Shown here: in pieces, positions 1 to 7,941 of the stretch
Layout of the letters: each line of letters begins with the position of its first letter
Position numbering within the stretch: the stretch's first letter is position 1
Assembly: GCA_902796455.1 (NCBI GenBank)
Contig: CADBPH010000064.1
Span: 1 to 13,489, forward strand
Length of the DNA: 13,489 nucleotides
Reading direction: 5' to 3'
Source of the DNA: an uncultured Bacteroidia bacterium
GTDB lineage: Bacteria; Bacteroidota; Bacteroidia; Bacteroidales; UBA932
Made by a program: the position numbers and the translations under genes
Notes under the pieces: generated by a model
The model's database searches: none
The model's input: only the letters and a program-made list of their open reading frames with translations
What the model was told of the DNA's origin: nothing

Positions 1-41
1 CACACATCATTATATCATAAACACTTAATATCCAATAACCT

Positions 42-1997
42 ATGTTACGCAAAAAATCAATCGCCCTGCTGCTTGCAGGCTTGATTCCTGCCCTGGTTGC
101 ATCCGGACAGACAGACATGCCCAAACTCCTGGGAGCACCCGCAGAAGGGACTTTGCCTCCCCTCATCCGAAGCTATCGGTCCTTCGTTCCGCAGCTGGAA
201 ATGGGACGGATCTTCCACGACGAACTCGGCGTCAAGCAGCGCTGCTTCTCCGCAGGCAATGTCATCAACGGACTCGGCCAGATCTACGGCGGATATCCGC
301 CCATCTGGGTCCGGGAAGGCATTTACGAATTCGAGCATCTGGACGAACAGATGCAGGAGATGCTCACAACCAATCCGGACGGCGGACTGATCTGTCAGAT
401 CGACCTCAACACGCCGTGGTGGCTGACCCGGAAACTGCGTTTCGACTCTTTCACCAATATCACCCTGGCATGTGCATCCGAGCGGTGGCGCACCATGGAA
501 CTCACCTATATGAAGGAGTTCATCAAGTATGCCGAAGAGCACTATGGCGACAAGATCGACGGCTACATGATCTGCGCAGGGAGCACCTACGAATGGCTGG
601 ACTGGCTGCATGGGATCACTTCCGAAGACAAGAACAAGGCATGGGTGGCCTGGCAGAAGAAGCATGGCGTGGATTACGGTCCTGACGCTCCCGGCATGAC
701 CGCTCTCCGCAATGCCGCTTTCGAGAACCATCTCTATGACCCTGCGACAGAACAGGATAAGGTGGATTATTGGAAATTCGGGGCAGAAATGGAAGCGGAT
801 GTCCTCCTGGAATTCGCCCATGAAGCCCGCGCCATGCTGCCAAAAGGCAAACAAATCGGTGCTTTCTTCGGCTATATCTGGATGGGACCGCGGGCTGGCC
901 ACGGCGATTATGAACGGGTATTCGCCAGCCCCGACCTGGATTTCTTCGCCTCCCCCGCTGCTTACGGGAACCGGGAAATCGGCAAAGGAACGGGAAGCGC
1001 CCTAATCTATCAGACCGCCATGCTGAACGGGAAACGGCTCGTCCATGAAATCGACTGCCGTCCGCACGACTTTGCCGAAAGGGCCAAAAGACGGAATCTG
1101 TATGTCCGCGACCGGCACCAGTGGTTTTCCCCCGAAGAAGACCTCGCCGGCAGCCTGCGGGAGGCCTGTTTCTCACTGGTCAACCATGCCGGATACTGGT
1201 GGTTCGACCAGTGGGGCAGCTACTATGACGATCCCAAACTGCGGGAAAGGATTGCCCAGATGGAGGTTCTGCAGGAGCGGTTCAAAGATGATCTGTCCCC
1301 TTCCGTCGCCGAAGTCCTCCTGGTTGTCGATCCGCAGAGCATGTACTATATCCGGGAGGGCGATCCCTTTCTCGGCCCGCTGGTGGAGCGGCTCCGCAAC
1401 CGGTTGAACAAATTCGGAGCGCCGTTTGAATGCTGCACTTTCTCCGATTTGGGGAAATTCGATCTTTCCCAATTCAAGGTCATCATCCTGCCGCACCTGT
1501 TCTTGATTGACGAAGCGCGGACCAAGCTTCTCCGCGAGCAGATCTGTACGCCCGGACGCACCGTCGTGTTCTCCTATGCCCCCGGCATCCTGGACGGAAA
1601 GACCTTCGACACGGCACGCATCCAGACTTGGGCAGGGGTTCCGTTCGGAACCGGCAAGGGGCTGGAAGACGCTTCAGGCATCCACACGACCCGGATGCCG
1701 GGCGGATGGACTTCCGTCTACGCCTATTCCCCGGTTTGCTTCACGGAAGAGACCATGCAGAAGATTTGCAAAGAAGCCGGCGTCCATTTCTATGTAGATG
1801 ATCTCTGGCCGGTCTTCGCCAATGAACGGCTGCTTTCCATCCACTGCAAGGAAGGCGGCGAGCGGACGGTAACCCTACCCGGAAAAGTGGCCCAGGTCGT
1901 GGACCTGTTGACCGGGGAAGTCGTAGCCAAGAAGGCTAAAACCTTCAAGGTGAAGTTCGCAGCTCCGGATACCCGGCTGTATGAGATTATCCGCTGA
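42..1997 (+). CDS. Secreted GH42-like (clan GH-A) glycoside hydrolase
   Basis: This 651-residue protein starts with an n-region of basic residues and a hydrophobic stretch (residues 1-22, MLRKKSIALLLAGLIPALVA), a signal peptide without a lipobox, so periplasmic or secreted. Residues about 45-400 look like a TIM barrel. NTPWWL near 123-128 resembles the strand seen in GH42 relatives, STYEW places Glu184 as the likely acid/base, and LVHEID places Glu336 as the likely nucleophile. GYWWFDQWGSYYDDP (384-398) is typical of GH42-like enzymes. Residues about 420-590 look like the Rossmann-type beta-galactosidase trimerisation domain, followed by a small beta-rich tail. This is established for clan GH-A. 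The exact family (GH42, GH164 or an unassigned relative) and the substrate (beta-galactoside or beta-mannoside) cannot be read from sequence. It converges on the PUL operon and has its own, unseen promoter to the left; the 41 bases upstream are AT-rich without a clear Shine-Dalgarno. Confidence 0.8.
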   Translation: MLRKKSIALLLAGLIPALVASGQTDMPKLLGAPAEGTLPPLIRSYRSFVPQLEMGRIFHDELGVKQRCFSAGNVINGLGQIYGGYPPIWVREGIYEFEHLDEQMQEMLTTNPDGGLICQIDLNTPWWLTRKLRFDSFTNITLACASERWRTMELTYMKEFIKYAEEHYGDKIDGYMICAGSTYEWLDWLHGITSEDKNKAWVAWQKKHGVDYGPDAPGMTALRNAAFENHLYDPATEQDKVDYWKFGAEMEADVLLEFAHEARAMLPKGKQIGAFFGYIWMGPRAGHGDYERVFASPDLDFFASPAAYGNREIGKGTGSALIYQTAMLNGKRLVHEIDCRPHDFAERAKRRNLYVRDRHQWFSPEEDLAGSLREACFSLVNHAGYWWFDQWGSYYDDPKLRERIAQMEVLQERFKDDLSPSVAEVLLVVDPQSMYYIREGDPFLGPLVERLRNRLNKFGAPFECCTFSDLGKFDLSQFKVIILPHLFLIDEARTKLLREQICTPGRTVVFSYAPGILDGKTFDTARIQTWAGVPFGTGKGLEDASGIHTTRMPGGWTSVYAYSPVCFTEETMQKICKEAGVHFYVDDLWPVFANERLLSIHCKEGGERTVTLPGKVAQVVDLLTGEVVAKKAKTFKVKFAAPDTRLYEIIR

Positions 1998-2027
1998 TCC
2001 CGGATGGCGCTGACACGTCCGGATCAG
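1994..2027. terminator. Stem-loop between convergent genes, possible bidirectional terminator
   Basis: CTGATCC (1994-2000) pairs perfectly with GGATCAG (2021-2027). After a one-base bulge at 2001, GGA (2002-2004) pairs with TCC (2018-2020), leaving a 13-base loop. The stem includes the stop codon of the plus-strand gene and ends 5 bases before the stop codon of the minus-strand operon, where a shared terminator would be expected. Neither side has a convincing T-run, so intrinsic termination is only plausible. Confidence 0.35.
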
Positions 2028-2031
2028 GGTA

Positions 2032-4428
2032 TTAACGGCCTTGCGTAAATACCTGGACTTCGTCCGGGCCGGGAACGGCATAGGCCGGATCCAGCGCCCT
2101 GACCCGGACATCCCCGTCCGGAAGGACCTGAACCTGAAGGGGGACGAGTGTCGTCCCCTGCCGGTTGATTGTCTGTGCGGCTTCCCGCAAGTCGCGTGTG
2201 GCGATACCCGCGGTGTCCAGCACCGGCCGGTCTGCATTGTAAAAAGCCGTACACCACCAGCGTCCGCGTTTATCCTGGAAAGGTGTCCCGTGTCCGAGGA
2301 ACCTGCCGGCAAAACGCCGCTCACTGTACGGACCGTAAATATTGTCTGCCGTGCAATAGTACAGGTTGTACGATCCTTTGCGCATCTGATCCGTCGACCA
2401 GGCTGTCCCGAAAAGGACATACTTGTCTCCGATCCGGCGGATGACCGTCCCTTCATGGCCCATCAGGCGGTCTGCAGGGCCGATTTCGACCGGGTTATGA
2501 GCGAATCCGGAGAAATCCGGCTTCAACTCGGCGACGAAAAACTTGCGGAAGCCGAAAGTCATATACCAGCGTCCGTCCCGGTCCTGGAAAAGCGAAGGAT
2601 CATGCCTCCCTCTGAAGTCCGGGCTGTCCATTTTTCGCCATGTCCCACGCGGCGACGGTCCTTCCGAAACCAACAACTCGCTGTTCTCGCCCGGACAGTG
2701 CACCATCACCCAATTCGTTCCGGTCCACTGCATTTCCGGCGCCCACAGAACACCGTCGTTCGGTCCTTTCCCTGTCGGCGTTACCTGATAAGGAGCGCCC
2801 ATATCCTGCCAGTTGACCATGTCCAAGCTGCGCCACAGGCGGAATTGCCCGCCCACGATACTTTTTTTGCCCAAGCCCGTATTGAGGGAATCCGTCCGTG
2901 CGCGGGGATCCCCCATGGCATGCGTCGTTCCGCACAAATAGAAGTATTTGTCCGGTCCCAGCACGACAAACGGATCCCGGATCCAGCCATCCTTCACCAG
3001 CACGGCCTCTTTCCGCCCGTCGATTTTCTCCCGCAGCTGTTCCGTCCGGTTTTTGAACAAATGGTCCATCTGGATTCCCGTATCGCCCTGCTGCTCCATC
3101 CAGGAGAGCAACTCGGCCTTCATCCGGGCGATCCGCTTGGCATACCTGCGCTTGCCGGCCAGATTGTGCTTTTCCCACGGGTCCTTCTTCAAGTCGTAAA
3201 ACTCCACGGCGGGGCGTTTGATGTACCGGTCGAACCAGAATGCGTTCTCTGCACTCTCCTCCCGTCCAGCCAGCCAGGCATCCCATACCTTTGTCGGCCC
3301 GTCGGAGCGCATCAGGTGCTTTTCGTGAAAGAGGGAATCCGGCATCAAGTTCAGGATCAGGGCATACCGGTCATCGCGGATGCTCCGAATCGGATAGCGG
3401 TGCCCTTCCGGATTGTTATTGTGCATCCCGTAGACGTACTTGCGCGGCGAATCTCCTTCGCCCAACAACGCTTTTTTGAAACTGACGCCATCCAATTCCG
3501 GCCGGGGCGCCCCTCCGGCGATATCGATAAAGGTCGGCAGCAGGTCCTCGTACTGAACGAGGGCATCGCTCCGGGAGCCGGGTCTGATCCGGCCGGGCCA
3601 GCGTGCCAGCAGCGCACTGTGGCAGCCCGGATACCATAGCGTCCATTTTCCGCCCGGGAACTGCGGCCCCTGCTCGCCCAGGAACATCACGAGGGTATTA
3701 TCCAGTTTCCCGGTCTCTTCCAGGACTTTCAGCACGGAGCCGACTTCATTGTCCAGCGCCCGCAGTTCTGCCAGGTAATGGGTGAATATTTCCCGCATCT
3801 GCGCATTCTGGACGCAGTTTTCCGGCAGGATGATCTTATCCGCGTCAAACTCGGACGGGTCGCCCCATGTCCAGGGGGCATGGGTATTGATGCTGCAGAC
3901 ATACAGCAGGAACGGATCCTCGCCGCGGCTGATCCATTCGCGGATCCCGTCTACGGTATACGGCGCCTCCTTTGCCACGCAATTGACTGTGAATCCGGGG
4001 ATTTCATCGAACACATAGACCGATTTGGGACCCGGATGGTCCTTCCCGGTCCGGCCGACACGATATCCCTCCTGCGGCATATAATCGTTGACCGTGCGCG
4101 TGCCCTGATAGGTCTCTTTATGGTTCATGTAGGAGCCATGCCGGGCCGGGTAAAGCCCCGTGTACATGGAAGCGCGGATTGGAACGCTCATGGCGACGGA
4201 GGCATAGCAATGCGTAAACTGCACCCCCTCCGCTGCAATCCGGTCGATATTGGGCGTATCAATATTGCGCCCCCCGTAACATCCCAGCTCGGTGGTCAGC
4301 AAATCGTCTGCAACTATGGCCACAATGTTGGGCCGCTGCGCCGGAGAACCGGCTTGCGCAGCCGCCGGGACGGTCCCCAAAGCGGGAACCGCAGCCAGCG
4401 GAAGCATGGCTTTCGAAAGATGGTTCAT
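2032..4428 (-). CDS. S1 sulfatase fused to a GH43-like beta-propeller
   Basis: This is a 798-residue two-domain protein. Residues 1-26 are a signal peptide ending AAAQA without a lipobox, so probably periplasmic. Residues about 32-450 are an S1 sulfatase: metal-site Asp41/Asp42 (VADDL), motif S81-V-P-I-R85 with serine in the formylglycine position, Lys129 and His131 (GKDHPG), His183 (NTHAPW) and Lys261 (GGKWTLWYPG). Where most S1 enzymes have Asp-Asn/His-Gly it has GEQG (251-254), reminiscent of the SGSH/S1_8-like branch. Residues about 477-790 resemble a five-bladed GH43 propeller: IRDPFVV (base candidate Asp485), LWAPEM, HDPSLFQDRDG (pKa modulator Asp610) and GHEGTV (acid candidate Glu659). 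All three GH43 catalytic positions appear kept. It is the last gene of the operon, 9 bases after the preceding sulfatase. The inferred role is to remove a sulfate and a neighbouring side-chain sugar; the substrates are unknown. Confidence 0.87.
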   Translation of the reverse strand: MNHLSKAMLPLAAVPALGTVPAAAQAGSPAQRPNIVAIVADDLLTTELGCYGGRNIDTPNIDRIAAEGVQFTHCYASVAMSVPIRASMYTGLYPARHGSYMNHKETYQGTRTVNDYMPQEGYRVGRTGKDHPGPKSVYVFDEIPGFTVNCVAKEAPYTVDGIREWISRGEDPFLLYVCSINTHAPWTWGDPSEFDADKIILPENCVQNAQMREIFTHYLAELRALDNEVGSVLKVLEETGKLDNTLVMFLGEQGPQFPGGKWTLWYPGCHSALLARWPGRIRPGSRSDALVQYEDLLPTFIDIAGGAPRPELDGVSFKKALLGEGDSPRKYVYGMHNNNPEGHRYPIRSIRDDRYALILNLMPDSLFHEKHLMRSDGPTKVWDAWLAGREESAENAFWFDRYIKRPAVEFYDLKKDPWEKHNLAGKRRYAKRIARMKAELLSWMEQQGDTGIQMDHLFKNRTEQLREKIDGRKEAVLVKDGWIRDPFVVLGPDKYFYLCGTTHAMGDPRARTDSLNTGLGKKSIVGGQFRLWRSLDMVNWQDMGAPYQVTPTGKGPNDGVLWAPEMQWTGTNWVMVHCPGENSELLVSEGPSPRGTWRKMDSPDFRGRHDPSLFQDRDGRWYMTFGFRKFFVAELKPDFSGFAHNPVEIGPADRLMGHEGTVIRRIGDKYVLFGTAWSTDQMRKGSYNLYYCTADNIYGPYSERRFAGRFLGHGTPFQDKRGRWWCTAFYNADRPVLDTAGIATRDLREAAQTINRQGTTLVPLQVQVLPDGDVRVRALDPAYAVPGPDEVQVFTQGR

Positions 4429-4437
4429 AAGAAATCG

Positions 4438-5853
4438 CTAAGGTTTGGGTTGTTCCGGGACAGGCTGCAGTTCTCCCGCATGCTGGCGGAAAGAAGCTTT
4501 GTACCAGGCGATGCAGGCATCCCCCATCCGCTTGGCCCGCTCGGGATCTTTTTCGGCCAGGTTGACCGTCTCGAAAACGTCCTCCTTCAGGTTATACAGT
4601 TCCGGGCGGCTTCCGTCGTAGTTTATCAGCATCTTCCAGTCCCCTTCCAGCATGGCGATGTTGGGGCTGCGGGTCTGATAGGCGTTTTCAGGCAACGGTT
4701 TCCCGACGAAATGCTGGCCGAACTCCCAGAACATCGCGCCCTTGCGCTGCTTTTGTTTCCCCAGCAAGGCACGGCTCATGTCCTGCCCGTCCAGCTGGAA
4801 ATCACCGCTTTCGGCCCGGATGCCGGCCAGTGCGCACAAGGACGGGAACAGATCCAGGGAGGTCAGGACCGTTTCCGTATTGCGCAGGCCCGCCTTGATC
4901 TTTGCCGGCCAGCGGATCATGAACGGCATGCGGATGCCGCCCTCGTACAGCGTCGCTTTCTGCCCCCGCATTCCGGCCGTACGGCCGTTCTTGTAACTCG
5001 GATTCGGCCCGTTGTCGGATGTAAAGACAACGATGGTGTTCTCATCGATTCCCAAATCCTTCAGCCCCTGCATCAGCCGGCCGATCTGCCGGTCATACTC
5101 CGCCAGGACCGGGATGAAATTCACTTTCTTCTCCCACCAGCCATTCTTTCCGGAGCGCTCGTATTCTTCCTGGCTGGGAACATACGGCGTATGCATGTCG
5201 TCCGGCCAGAGATTCACGAAACAGGGCTCCCCTTTGTGGCGAGCCAGGAAATCCAGTGTCTTGTCGACAAAGTAAGCGGTCCGTTCCCAACGCTTGATGC
5301 TGTCCCGCTCACTCCAGATCCAATTGCTCGCCGTGATGAGCGGGTCCGGATCCGGACTCTCCCAAGTCGAACAATACTCGTCAAAACCATATTCCGGAAT
5401 CTGCGGCATGTCTTTCACGTCGCGGCCGCCGCCCATGTGCCATTTCCCGATATGCGCCGTCGCATATCCGCCGGCCTTGAACGCCCGTGCCATCGAAGGA
5501 GCCTCCGCGCTGAGGTAATCATTGGATTGATTCCGCCGGTTGGCCCTGCGGTCATTCAGGAACGTCGTGATGCCCCACTTGGTCGGATACATCCCCGTTG
5601 TCACGCCGACCCGGGACGGGGAACTGATCGGGCAACCCGTATAATACCGGTCGAAGCAAATGCCCTCCTGCCCGATCCGGTCAATATTCGGCGTCGGGGT
5701 GAAAGTCCCACCAAAAGAGCTGATGTCCGAATACCCCATGTCATCGGTATAGATCAGGATCACATTGGGTTTCTCTTTGTTCTGAATGCCCGCGCCACAG
5801 GCCGTGGCAGCGGCAAGCAGCGGCAGAGCCGCCAGTGCCATTTTCTTCTCCAT
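4438..5853 (-). CDS. S1 family sulfatase, serine type
   Basis: This 471-residue single-domain sulfatase has the usual length for the catalytic fold. It begins with a signal peptide ending ATAC, so it may be a lipoprotein at Cys19, although Ala at -3 makes the lipobox weak. Motifs in order: YTDDMGYSD (metal Asp37, Asp38), S77-S-P-S-R81 followed by VGVTTG (serine at the formylglycine position), GKWHMG (Lys137, His139), DDMHTPY (His221), TSDNG (Asp280, Asn281) and Lys299 before ATLYEGGIRMP. All catalytic and calcium positions of S1 sulfatases are therefore present. ELYNLKEDVFETVNLA (418-433) is the normal C-terminal subdomain signature. It starts 3 bases after the upstream sulfatase stop codon, so co-translation is likely. 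It would hydrolyse a sulfate ester on the PUL glycan; position specificity and S1 subfamily cannot be called here. Confidence 0.93.
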   Translation of the reverse strand: MEKKMALAALPLLAAATACGAGIQNKEKPNVILIYTDDMGYSDISSFGGTFTPTPNIDRIGQEGICFDRYYTGCPISSPSRVGVTTGMYPTKWGITTFLNDRRANRRNQSNDYLSAEAPSMARAFKAGGYATAHIGKWHMGGGRDVKDMPQIPEYGFDEYCSTWESPDPDPLITASNWIWSERDSIKRWERTAYFVDKTLDFLARHKGEPCFVNLWPDDMHTPYVPSQEEYERSGKNGWWEKKVNFIPVLAEYDRQIGRLMQGLKDLGIDENTIVVFTSDNGPNPSYKNGRTAGMRGQKATLYEGGIRMPFMIRWPAKIKAGLRNTETVLTSLDLFPSLCALAGIRAESGDFQLDGQDMSRALLGKQKQRKGAMFWEFGQHFVGKPLPENAYQTRSPNIAMLEGDWKMLINYDGSRPELYNLKEDVFETVNLAEKDPERAKRMGDACIAWYKASFRQHAGELQPVPEQPKP

Positions 5854-5856
5854 GGT

Positions 5857-7935
5857 TTATGATTCTTTATCTTTCAGGTTCAGGATAACATCGTCCACCC
5901 AGATCTGCCCGGGCTCCGTGTCTCCGACATACAAGACCAGCTGGAAACGCCCCTGAGGCAACTCGATCCCGTCAAACCGGACCGTTCCTCCGGAAGGGTC
6001 CAGTAGGATTTCCCGGTCCAGGACTTTGGGACGCGAGGGGTTCTGGAACTCCAGGCGCAACCAGAGCCGGTTGGGCTTGTCCGTCTGGTAAGTAAATCCG
6101 ACTGACGCGGTGGAAGGGCCATCCACATTGGGGAAATTCCATTTCATGAACGCATCCCGGGGGCGCGTCCCCTTCTGGGCGACATTGATCCGGGCTGTTT
6201 TCCCGTGGATGACATGCACCGTATCGATTTCAAAAGACACATCCGCATCTCCCGTACAGGATAACTGCCACCCGCCGAGATTGTCCTCGAAGGCGCCATT
6301 CATGAAGCGGCGGTAGTAAGACTGGCGGCGGCCGTAGCCGACCGTGGAAAGCGGATAGGCATGGACCCGCTGCGCCCAGGCGTCCCAGGCCGCAAACAAT
6401 TCTTTGGCCCGCGCAGGCTGCTCTCCGGCCAGATTGTGCAGTTCCGTCGGATCTTTCTCCATGTCATAGAGTTCGAGTTTCTCCAAATCAATGGGCTCGT
6501 CCTCCACATGGTGGATATTCAGTTTCCATTTCCCGTCGCGCACGGCGATGTTCACTTCATGCTCCCAGAACGTCATGCCGCGCCGGGTCGGCTGCCCGCT
6601 GAAATTCGGGACCAGCGAGACCCCTTCACAAGGGAGGATGTCATGCCCGTTGTACTTTTTGGGATATTTCCCTCCCGACAAGTCGATGCAGGTGGCCATG
6701 ATGTCGGCAAAATAACCATATTCCCGGACAAACGAGCCGTTGCGCGACTTGTCAATCCCATTGGGCCAGGAAACGATCAGCGGCGTAGCGATGCCTCCTT
6801 CGTTCGTGTAATGCTTGTATTCCCGATAGGGTGTGCTGCTGAGATTGGCCCAGTTGATCCGGTAGCTTTCCCAGGTGTCGGCCTTCCCGGTAACACCGCT
6901 GATTCCCTCTTTGCCCAGATACTCAGCGCAGGCACCGTTGTCGTCCATGAACAAGATCACGGTATTGTCGAACTGGCCCGCCGCTTTCAAGGCAGCGACC
7001 AGCTTGCCGATTCCCCGGTCCACGGCATATACCTGGGCCGCATAAATCGCCATCCGCATGGCATATTCCCGCTGCGTTTCCACATCCAGGCTGTCCCAGG
7101 CAGGAACGCGCGCGTCACGGGGACTCAACTCGACGCCGGGGGCGAAAAGTCCCATGGCCACCTGCCGGGCGAACCGGTCTTCCCGAAGTTTGTCCCACCC
7201 CTGCATGTAACGGTCCCGGAATCGTTCGATATCACTTTCCAGGGCATGCAGCGGCCAGTGCGGCGCATTGAAAGCCAGGTACATGAACAGCGGCTTTTTC
7301 TTGAAATCGTGGCCGGCGACATAAGCGGCCGCCGTATCGGAAAGTGCATCCGTGATGTAAAAATGATCCTCATCCGTCGTCCGCGGCAGGCGTTCGTCAT
7401 CCCGGACCATGGCGGCCCGGAAATAATTCGACGCCCCTTCGGGAATGCCATAGAAATGCTGGAAGCCACGCTGGTGGGGCCACTTCTCCTTCACATTGCC
7501 CGCGCACTGCCATTCCGAGCACAAGTGCCATTTCCCGACCATGTAAGTCTCATATCCGTTTGCCCCCATGGCTTCGCCGAGCGTCACGCAATTGTCATTA
7601 AGGAAGCCTTGGTACTCAGGAGTTTGCATGTTCGCAGCCGCCATCCAGCCCATCCCGGCCTGATGCGGATAAAGCCCGGTCATCAGCGCCGCCCGGGAAG
7701 GACAACTCCGCGCATTGTTGTAGAATTGCGCCCACCGGAGACCGTTCTCCGCCAGGTTGTCAATGTTGGGGGTTTCTATCTCGCCCCCATAACATCCGAT
7801 ATCGGAATATCCCATATCGTCGGTCAGGATCACGATGACATTCGGGCGGGAGGAGTCCTCCTGCGAACACCCGATACCCACAGGGAGCACCATGCCTGCT
7901 GCGAGTGTCAAATATTTCATGTTGTTCATATCCAT
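5857..7935 (-). CDS. S1 sulfatase lipoprotein with C-terminal carbohydrate-binding-like domain
   Basis: This 692-residue protein has an N-terminal lipoprotein signal ending VGIGC (Cys23). Met6 (start at 7920) would give a more conventional signal, MKYLTLAAGMVLPVGIGC, so the true start may be 15 bases in. Residues about 30-530 are an S1 sulfatase resembling the S1_4/arylsulfatase A group: LTDDMGYSD (Asp39, Asp40), S77-C-P-S-R81 then AALMTGLYPHQAG, GKWHL (Lys135, His137), NAPHWP (His226), DDNG (332-334) and NEGGIATPLIVSWP. The formylglycine position is Ser77; the cysteine sits in the variable second position. Residues about 545-690 (NGAFEDNLGGW to GQIWVDDVILNL) look like a CBM4/9-type jelly roll that may hold the enzyme on its glycan. 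It lies 6 bases after the GH76 gene. It is predicted to remove sulfate esters; regiochemistry is unknown. Confidence 0.91.
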   Translation of the reverse strand: MDMNNMKYLTLAAGMVLPVGIGCSQEDSSRPNVIVILTDDMGYSDIGCYGGEIETPNIDNLAENGLRWAQFYNNARSCPSRAALMTGLYPHQAGMGWMAAANMQTPEYQGFLNDNCVTLGEAMGANGYETYMVGKWHLCSEWQCAGNVKEKWPHQRGFQHFYGIPEGASNYFRAAMVRDDERLPRTTDEDHFYITDALSDTAAAYVAGHDFKKKPLFMYLAFNAPHWPLHALESDIERFRDRYMQGWDKLREDRFARQVAMGLFAPGVELSPRDARVPAWDSLDVETQREYAMRMAIYAAQVYAVDRGIGKLVAALKAAGQFDNTVILFMDDNGACAEYLGKEGISGVTGKADTWESYRINWANLSSTPYREYKHYTNEGGIATPLIVSWPNGIDKSRNGSFVREYGYFADIMATCIDLSGGKYPKKYNGHDILPCEGVSLVPNFSGQPTRRGMTFWEHEVNIAVRDGKWKLNIHHVEDEPIDLEKLELYDMEKDPTELHNLAGEQPARAKELFAAWDAWAQRVHAYPLSTVGYGRRQSYYRRFMNGAFEDNLGGWQLSCTGDADVSFEIDTVHVIHGKTARINVAQKGTRPRDAFMKWNFPNVDGPSTASVGFTYQTDKPNRLWLRLEFQNPSRPKVLDREILLDPSGGTVRFDGIELPQGRFQLVLYVGDTEPGQIWVDDVILNLKDKES

Positions 7936-7941
7936 ATCATT

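Noticed and set aside
1..41. A promoter for the GH42-like gene
   Set aside because: The 41 bases are AT-rich but contain no convincing Bacteroidota TAnnTTTG and TTTG pair; the promoter probably lies off the window.
57..902. Minus-strand reading frame of 281 codons opposite the GH42-like gene
   Set aside because: The plus strand encodes a coherent signal peptide and TIM barrel; the reverse frame shows no domain.
2032..3010. Assigning the C-terminal propeller to GH130 or GH117
   Set aside because: The IRDPFVV, HDPSLFQDRDG and GHEGTV series follows the GH43 Asp/Asp/Glu order better, although a profile search is needed to settle it.
2041..3639. Plus-strand reading frame of 532 codons at the operon end
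   Set aside because: It is antisense to the GH43-like and sulfatase domains of the fusion gene, and no protein family is recognisable.
3778..5862. Long plus-strand reading frame of 694 codons opposite two sulfatase genes
   Set aside because: It lies antisense to sulfatases with intact catalytic motifs on the minus strand, its translation is rich in Arg, Pro and His with no recognisable domain, and such open frames are expected opposite GC-rich coding sequence.
7685..7710. Reading the first sulfatase motif as cysteine-type because of the SCPSR cysteine
   Set aside because: The formylglycine residue is two positions before the proline, which is serine; the cysteine occupies the variable position.
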